Shown: positions 6,525 to 10,815 of the stretch, piece after piece
Layout of the letters: each line of letters opens with the position of its first letter
Numbering within the stretch: position 1 is the first letter of the stretch
NCBI GenBank assembly: GCA_019233415.1
Contig: JAFAMK010000232.1
Coordinates: forward strand, 1-10,815
Source: Vulcanimicrobiota bacterium
GTDB taxonomy: Bacteria; Vulcanimicrobiota; Vulcanimicrobiia; Vulcanimicrobiales; Vulcanimicrobiaceae
Direction: 5' to 3'
DNA length: 10,815 nt
The notes under the pieces: generated by a model
Databases searched by the model: none
What the model was told of the DNA's origin: nothing
The model's input: only the letters and a program-made list of their open reading frames with translations
Program-made: the position numbers and the translations under genes

Positions 6525-7679
6525 ATGCACGGTGCCGTCGTCGTGGTCGGTGGCGGCGTCGTCGGCGCGAGCGTCGCGTACCACCTCGCCGCGCGCGGCG
6601 TGCGCGACGTCGTCGTCCTCGACGGCGCGCCGGCCCCGGGCGCCGGAAGCACCGGCCGCGCGACCGGCGGGTTTCGCGTGCAGTTCGCGAGCGCGATCAA
6701 CGTACGGCTCTCGCTGCTCGCGCGCGAGCGGCTGCGCGCGTTCGCCGAGGAGACCGGCGGCGACTGCGGCTACGTGCCGGCGGGCTATCTCTGGATTGCG
6801 CGCAACGAAGCCGAACTGACGCCGCTGCGCGCGGCGCTCGCCGTGCAGCGCGCGAACGGCGTCGGCGACGCGCGCGAGGTCGATGCGGCGGAGGTGGTGG
6901 CGCTGAATCCTGCGCTCGCGCGCGACGGAATCACTGGCGGAACGTACTGCCCGAGCGACGGCTTCATTCGCCCGCTCGGGATTCTCGACGGCTATCGCAC
7001 CGCCGCCGAGCGGCTCGGCGCGAGGTTCGTGTGGGAGGTCGCGGTCGTCGGCGCGCGGCGCGGCGCGGGCGGTCGCATGGACGCGCTGCACACGACGCGT
7101 GGCGACATTGCTTGCGACGTCGTCGTGAACGCCGCCGGTGCGTGGGCCGGCCTCGTCGGCGACGCGCTCGGTGTCGACGTGCCGGTCGTGCCGCTGCGCC
7201 GACAGGTCGCGATCACCGTGCCGACCGACGCGCTCCCGGCGTCGATGCCGATGACGATCTTCGCCGACGGCTTCCACCTGCGCGTGCGCGACGGGCGCGT
7301 GCTGCTGCTCCTGCCGACCGCCGGCGCCGACGATCCGTTCGACGACGCGGTCGAGCCGGAGTGGATCGACACGGTCGCGTGGGCCGCGCACGCGCGCGTG
7401 CCGTGCCTGCGCGCAATCCCCGTCGACCGCAGCAACTGCTGGGCCGGCCTCTACGAAATGTCGCCCGACGGCAATGCGATCCTCGGCCCCGCACCAGGCA
7501 CGCCGAACCTCTACCTCGCGAACGGCTCGTCCGGCCACGGCGTCATGCACGCGCCCGCACTCGGTTTGCTGCTCGCCGAGATGATCGTCGACGGCGCCGC
7601 GCACACGCTCGACGTCACCGCGCTGCGCGCCGACCGCTTCGCGCCGACCGACGTGGCGTGCGCTTCAGAGCTGCTCTAG
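6525..7679 (+). CDS. FAD-dependent oxidoreductase, DAO/sarcosine-oxidase-beta-like
   Basis: This 384-residue flavoenzyme of the D-amino-acid-oxidase (DAO) superfamily would oxidise a C-N bond of an amine or amino acid. The N-terminal dinucleotide fold shows GGGVVG at residues 9-14 and an acidic strand end at Asp33. STGRATGGFRVQF at 42-54 matches the FAD-binding loop of sarcosine/dimethylglycine oxidase beta-type and proline dehydrogenase beta-type enzymes. VNAAGAWA at 201-208 is the second FAD segment. The C-terminal segment GLYEMSPDGNAILG...LYLANGSSGHGVMHAPA closes the FAD site. The position of the flavin-linking Cys of monomeric sarcosine oxidase appears to be Gly308, so FAD is probably non-covalent. 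The substrate is not predictable. It is the last gene of the + strand operon, 7 bp after the permease, with no clear Shine-Dalgarno sequence. Confidence 0.9.
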   Translation: MHGAVVVVGGGVVGASVAYHLAARGVRDVVVLDGAPAPGAGSTGRATGGFRVQFASAINVRLSLLARERLRAFAEETGGDCGYVPAGYLWIARNEAELTPLRAALAVQRANGVGDAREVDAAEVVALNPALARDGITGGTYCPSDGFIRPLGILDGYRTAAERLGARFVWEVAVVGARRGAGGRMDALHTTRGDIACDVVVNAAGAWAGLVGDALGVDVPVVPLRRQVAITVPTDALPASMPMTIFADGFHLRVRDGRVLLLLPTAGADDPFDDAVEPEWIDTVAWAAHARVPCLRAIPVDRSNCWAGLYEMSPDGNAILGPAPGTPNLYLANGSSGHGVMHAPALGLLLAEMIVDGAAHTLDVTALRADRFAPTDVACASELL

Positions 7680-7718
7680 GCAAGCTGTCACAGCCAGCCC
7701 ACGTTTGATCCGGGGAGC

Positions 7719-7748
7719 TTTACAGTGGCTGCTCCCATGTCGTATTAT
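7719..7748 (+). promoter_or_regulatory. Candidate sigma70-type promoter for the TcB-like gene
   Basis: TTTACA at 7719-7724 and TATTAT at 7743-7748 each match the -35 and -10 consensus at five of six positions and are 18 bp apart. They stand out as AT-rich in a very GC-rich region and lie in the gap between the oxidoreductase stop and the TcB-like gene. The expected transcription start is near 7755, giving a leader of about 90 nt before the preferred start codon. The call is by inspection only. Confidence 0.5.
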
Positions 7749-7775
7749 TGCGCCCCCTAGTGGGCCAGGCGTGGC

Positions 7776-7796
7776 AATCAGGAAATTTTCCTGATT
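7776..7796. promoter_or_regulatory. Perfect 21-bp palindrome, possible operator or leader hairpin
   Basis: AATCAGGAAA at 7776-7785 and its exact reverse complement TTTCCTGATT at 7787-7796 flank a single central T. The arms are AT-rich, unlike the surroundings. The site lies about 20-40 nt downstream of the expected transcription start and 50-70 nt before the TcB-like start codon. Two ten-base arms around one base suit a dimeric helix-turn-helix repressor. As RNA it could form a stem of about 8 bp with a 5-nt loop. No U-tract follows, so it is not a standard intrinsic terminator. The binding protein is unknown. Confidence 0.5.
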
Positions 7797-7834
7797 CCTG
7801 TCCCGTGGGCTTCGTCCACCGCATCGTCCGATGG

Positions 7835-7838
7835 GGAG
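7835..7838 (+). promoter_or_regulatory. Shine-Dalgarno site favouring GTG start at 7846
   Basis: GGAG (within GGGGAG, 7833-7838) sits 7 nt before the in-frame GTG at 7846, which is optimal spacing. The only upstream alternative, ATG at 7831, is preceded by pyrimidine-rich sequence with no ribosome binding site, and an in-frame TGA at 7792 rules out a longer protein. The GTG is therefore preferred, though ATG 7831 (five residues longer) cannot be excluded. Confidence 0.5.
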
Positions 7839-7845
7839 TCTTCGG

Positions 7846-10047
7846 GTGTCTTCAAACGCGGAACGTGCAGACCAGAACGCGGAAGACGACCGTGCCGTCC
7901 TGCCGTCCGTTGCCGTACCGAAAGGCGGCGGCGCGGTCCGTGGGATCGGCGAGAAGTTGTCCGTTGCTGCCGCGACGGGGACGGTCGCGCTGTCGGTGCC
8001 GGTCGCGACGAGCCCCGGGCGCGGCGACGCCGCGCCGTCGCTGCGTCTTGCATACGACTCGGGGGCCGGCAACGGACCGTTCGGGTTCGGCTGGAACGTC
8101 GCGGTTCCGTCGATCACGCGCAAAACCGACAAGGGTCTGCCACGCTACCGTGACGGCGACGAGTCCGATGTCTTCGTCCTGACCGGGAGCGACGATCTCG
8201 TCCCGGTGCTCGACGGCACGGGCGCGCGCGTCTTCACGGATCGCACGGTTCACACCGTCGCGTATCGCGTGCACTCCTACCGGCCGCGCATCGAAGGGTC
8301 GTTCAGCCGGATCGAACGCTGGGTCGCGCTCGACACGGGGATCAGCCACTGGCGCACGATCTCGCGCGCGAACGTCACCGCGCTGTACGGCCTCGACGCG
8401 AACAGCCGCGTCACCGATCCCGACGACCCGCTGCGCATCTTCGCGTACAAGCTCGCGCGCACGTTCGACGACAAGGGCAACGTCGCGACGTACGAATACG
8501 CGGCCGACGACGGCACGGGCGTCGACGCGACCGCCGCGCACGAAGCGAACCGCAGCGACGCGGCGCGCCGTACGCAGCGCTACCTGAAACGCATTTGCTA
8601 CGGAAACGTGCAGCCGTACTTCGCCGATTGGTCGCCGACCGGTGACGAGCCGCCGCTTCCGACCGACTGGCACTTGGAGGTCGTGTTCGACTACGGCGAC
8701 CACGCGCCCGACGTGCCGGTGCCGGCGCCCGACCGGCCGTGGGCGCTGCGGCCCGACCCGTTCTCGGCGTACCGTGCGGCGTTCGAGGTGCGCACGTACC
8801 GGCGCTGCGCGCGCATCCTGCAGTTCCATCACTTCCCGGCGGAGGACGGTGTCGGCGCGAACTGTCTCGTGCGGTCGCTCGACCTGCGCTACGCCGATCA
8901 GGACGCACCGCCGAACGCGGTCGATCCCGTCTACACGTTCCTCGCGTCGGCGACACCGTGCGGCTATCGCCGCGCCGGCGCGGGCTATCTGCGCGTTGCG
9001 GCGCCGCCGCTCGAGTTCACGTACAGCACGCCGCACCTGCAGCCGGATGTGCTCACGCTCGACGGCGAGAGCTTCGCGAACCTGCCGGAAGGGTTTGGCG
9101 GCGAGCGTTTTCGCTGGATCGACCTCGACGGCGAGGGACTGTCGGGGATTTTATCCGACGCCGGCGGCGCGTGGTTCTACAAGCGCAACCTGAGCGCGGC
9201 GAACCGCGTGCAGCAGCCTGACGGAAGCGTCGTGACGCGGCCGCGCTTCGGCCCGGTCGAAGACGTCGCTGCGCTGCCGTCGCGCACCGCGGTCGGCAAC
9301 GGTCAGCGATTGCTCGACCTCTCCGGCGACGGCCGGCTCGACGCGGTCGCACTGGCCGAGCCCGGCGCCGGGTTCTTCGAGCGAACCGCCGAATCGACGT
9401 GGGCGCCGTTCCAGCGTTTCGCATCGCTTCCGCAGGTCGACTGGTCGGAGCCGAACGTCCGCTTCGTCGACCTCACCGGCGACGGGCTCGCCGACGTGCT
9501 GCTCACCGAGGACGGCGTCTTCACGGTGTGGGCGTCGCTCGGCGCGGCCGGTTTCGACGTCGCCGAGCGCGCCGCGGTGCCGTCCGACGAGGAGCGCGGT
9601 CCGCGCGTCGTGCTCGCCGACGGAACGCAAACGATCTTCCTCGCGGACATGACGGGCGACGGGCTCAGCGACCTCGTGCGCGTGCGCGACGGCGAGCTGT
9701 GCTACTGGCCGAACCTCGGCTACGGGCGTTTCGGCGCAAAGGTGACGATGGACAGCGCACCGCACGTCGGCGGCGAGGACGTGTTCGATCCGAAGCGCGT
9801 GCGGCTCGCCGACGTGGACGGGTCGGGGACGGCCGACGTCGTGTACGTGCGCGGCGACGGCGTGGACGTGTGGTTCAACCGCAGCGGGAACGCGTTCGGC
9901 GATCCGGCGCGCCTCGCGGTGTTCCCGTGCGCCGACGAGACGAACGACGTGCAGGTCGTCGACCTGCTCGGCACCGGAACGGCGTGTCTGGTGTGGTCGT
10001 CGTCGTGGCCGGCCGACGCCGCGGCGCCGCTGCGCTACGTCGACTAG
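7846..10047 (+). CDS. Tc-toxin B-component-like protein (SpvB/TcdB), N-terminal part ending at an in-frame TAG
   Basis: The protein has 733 residues from GTG 7846 (738 from ATG 7831). The N-terminus carries the SpvB domain: KGGGAVRGIG at about 26-35, then SPGRGDAAPSLRLAYDSGAG and NGPFGFGWNVAVPSITRKTD, ending in the strongly conserved ESDVFVLTG near 106-114. From about residue 423 six FG-GAP/VCBS-type repeats form a beta-propeller, with Ca2+-binding-like loops DLDGEG, DLSGDG, DLTGDG, DMTGDG, DVDGSG and a degenerate DLLGTG (starting near 426, 491, 542, 601, 656 and 706). In insecticidal Tc complexes the TcB subunit forms, with TcC, a hollow shell that encapsulates a toxin, and its propeller docks on TcA. 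The sequence ends at LRYVD then TAG, but homology continues without a gap in the same frame downstream, so this is about half of a TcB. There is no signal peptide. Role here as toxin or other secreted polymorphic protein is inferred. Confidence 0.88.
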   Translation: MSSNAERADQNAEDDRAVLPSVAVPKGGGAVRGIGEKLSVAAATGTVALSVPVATSPGRGDAAPSLRLAYDSGAGNGPFGFGWNVAVPSITRKTDKGLPRYRDGDESDVFVLTGSDDLVPVLDGTGARVFTDRTVHTVAYRVHSYRPRIEGSFSRIERWVALDTGISHWRTISRANVTALYGLDANSRVTDPDDPLRIFAYKLARTFDDKGNVATYEYAADDGTGVDATAAHEANRSDAARRTQRYLKRICYGNVQPYFADWSPTGDEPPLPTDWHLEVVFDYGDHAPDVPVPAPDRPWALRPDPFSAYRAAFEVRTYRRCARILQFHHFPAEDGVGANCLVRSLDLRYADQDAPPNAVDPVYTFLASATPCGYRRAGAGYLRVAAPPLEFTYSTPHLQPDVLTLDGESFANLPEGFGGERFRWIDLDGEGLSGILSDAGGAWFYKRNLSAANRVQQPDGSVVTRPRFGPVEDVAALPSRTAVGNGQRLLDLSGDGRLDAVALAEPGAGFFERTAESTWAPFQRFASLPQVDWSEPNVRFVDLTGDGLADVLLTEDGVFTVWASLGAAGFDVAERAAVPSDEERGPRVVLADGTQTIFLADMTGDGLSDLVRVRDGELCYWPNLGYGRFGAKVTMDSAPHVGGEDVFDPKRVRLADVDGSGTADVVYVRGDGVDVWFNRSGNAFGDPARLAVFPCADETNDVQVVDLLGTGTACLVWSSSWPADAAAPLRYVD
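10045..10047 (+). other. In-frame TAG interrupting the TcB-like gene
   Basis: The triplet after GTC GAC (Val-Asp) is TAG, followed at once by ATG GGC GGG in the same frame. The surrounding protein pattern, LRYVD-stop-MGGSKPHLL, corresponds to a conserved TcdB stretch that as I recall reads LRY(I/L)DLMGGxKPHLL, so the TAG stands where Leu is expected. A TTG codon becomes TAG by one base change. Four other genes in the window end in TAG, which makes general reading of UAG as an amino acid unlikely. Confidence 0.8.
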
Positions 10048-10815
10048 ATGGGCGGGAGCAAACCACATCTGCTCACGTCGGTGCGCAACAACCTCGGTGC
10101 CGAGACGCGGGTGACGTACGCGCCGTCGACGCGCTTCTACGTCGCCGACCGTGAGGCCGGAACGCCGTGGATCACGCGGCTGCACTTCCCGGTGCAGGTC
10201 GCCGAGCGCGTCGAGACGTTCGACTGGATCGGGCGCAGCCGCTTCGTCACGCGCTACGCCTATCACGACGGCTACTTCGACGGCGTCGAGCGCGAGTTCC
10301 GCGGCTTCGGGATGGTCGAACAGTGGGACACCGAGGAACACCGCGACGACACGGCGTTCGCCGGCGGCGAGTCGTCGAATTGGGACGCGGCGTCGTGGAA
10401 CCCGCCGGCGTACACGCGCAGCTGGTTCCACACCGGCGCGTTCTTCGACGCCGGCACCGTCTCGCAGGCACGCGCCGCGCAGTACTGGAGCCCGCCGGTG
10501 CTGCCGGACACCGTGATCCCCGGCGGTCTCGCACCGGAGGAGGTGCGCGAAGCGTACCGCGCGCTCAAAGGGCTGACGCTGCGCACGGAAGTGTACGCCG
10601 AGGACGGCTCGACGCGCGCCGGCGTGCCGTACACGGTTACCGAGAACACCTTCACGATCAAACCCGTGCAGCCGCTCGGGCCGAACCGCTTCGCGTCGTT
10701 CTTCACACACGCGCGCGAGTCGATCGCGTTTCACTACGAGCGCGTCGCCGACGACCCGCGCGTCACGCACGACGTCACGCTCGAGGCCGATCCGTACGGC
10801 ACCGTGCTGCGCAGC
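10048..10815 (+). CDS. Tc-toxin B-component-like protein, middle part, 3'-partial
   Basis: The frame runs 256 codons from the ATG directly after the TAG to the window edge without a stop. It continues the TcB sequence exactly in register: HLLTSVRNNLGAETRVTYAP, then TPWITRLHFPVQVAERVETF, RFVTRYAYHDGYFDGVEREF and RGFGMVEQWDTE, all hallmarks of the TcdB middle region. Later, SWFHTGAF near 130-137, ALKGLTLRTEVYAEDG near 172-187 and FHYERVADDPRVTHDVTLEA near 229-248 fit the second TcdB middle domain. RHS-repeat shell sequence would be expected beyond the edge. No Shine-Dalgarno sequence precedes the ATG, so if expressed separately it would depend on termination-reinitiation at TAGATG. It is more simply read as the continuation of the upstream gene broken by one stop codon. 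Confidence 0.85.
   Translation, partial: MGGSKPHLLTSVRNNLGAETRVTYAPSTRFYVADREAGTPWITRLHFPVQVAERVETFDWIGRSRFVTRYAYHDGYFDGVEREFRGFGMVEQWDTEEHRDDTAFAGGESSNWDAASWNPPAYTRSWFHTGAFFDAGTVSQARAAQYWSPPVLPDTVIPGGLAPEEVREAYRALKGLTLRTEVYAEDGSTRAGVPYTVTENTFTIKPVQPLGPNRFASFFTHARESIAFHYERVADDPRVTHDVTLEADPYGTVLRS

Noticed and set aside
7684..7694. GCTGT-C-ACAGC inverted repeat just after the oxidoreductase stop
   Set aside because: It has five-base arms around a single base with no T-run; too short to call a terminator or operator.
7776..7796. Palindrome as intrinsic terminator of the oxidoreductase operon
   Set aside because: No T-run follows on either strand, and it lies downstream of a good promoter for the next gene.
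10045..10047. General reassignment of UAG to an amino acid
   Set aside because: Four other genes in the window (ending at 1304, 1308, 6517 and 7679) use TAG as their natural stop at sensible protein lengths.
10151..10516. Separate + strand ORF of 121 codons after the TcB stop
   Set aside because: It is Ser/Arg/Thr-rich shadow sequence; the frame beginning at 10048 carries conserved TcdB residues over the same stretch.
9151..10770. Long - strand ORF (539 codons) opposite the TcB-like gene
   Set aside because: It is low-complexity Arg/Val/Ala/His-rich without recognisable motifs, and the + strand is unmistakably TcdB-like on both sides of the TAG.
1..10815. CRISPR array, insertion sequence or phage genes
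   Set aside because: No regularly spaced identical repeats, transposase-like proteins or phage structural motifs were found; the only tandem repeats are propeller blades.

Overview
This is a high-GC bacterial chromosome fragment. Every gene has the strong G/C third-position bias of such genomes, which also creates many long spurious ORFs on the opposite strands. The lineage cannot be fixed from the sequence alone. A Vgb-like seven-bladed propeller behind an Ig-like domain, together with the composition, would suit an environmental soil lineage such as Eremiobacterota/Vulcanimicrobiota, but that is a low-confidence guess. Ordinary stop codons are used (TAG in four genes, TGA in three, TAA in one).

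Layout. (1) Positions 1-1304, + strand: the 3' part of a gene for an Ig-like plus seven-bladed Vgb-type beta-propeller protein, open at the left edge. (2) Positions 1308-3310, - strand: a small multi-spanning membrane protein of unknown function, and upstream of it a MATE-family efflux transporter. The first of these converges on the propeller gene with only 3 bp between the stop codons. (3) Positions 3382-7679, + strand: a tRNA-Val(UAC), then five tightly packed genes: an Fpg/Nei-family DNA glycosylase with a non-canonical zinc finger, a DUF4126-like membrane protein, an ABC ATPase, its ABC-2 permease, and a DAO-fold FAD oxidoreductase. Spacings are +12, -4, -4 and +7 bp, so this looks like one operon with translational coupling around the ABC genes. 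(4) Positions 7680-7845: the clearest regulatory region of the window, with a sigma70-like promoter and a perfect 21-bp palindrome. (5) Position 7846 to the right edge: a large Tc-toxin B-component (SpvB/TcdB-like) reading frame.

The most notable point is in region 5. The TcB-like frame is cut by a TAG at 10045-10047, yet the same frame continues immediately with ATG and 256 further codons of clearly TcdB-like sequence up to the window edge. The break falls inside a conserved stretch (LRYVD, stop, MGGSKPHLLTS), so it looks like a recent nonsense change, a base error, or a gene deliberately split into two cistrons. Four other genes here end in TAG, which argues against general UAG reassignment. 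No TcA or separate TcC partner is visible in the window.

The operon genes do not form an obvious single pathway. The ABC ATPase and permease form one exporter. The glycosylase repairs damaged bases. The oxidoreductase probably oxidises an amine or amino acid whose identity is unknown.
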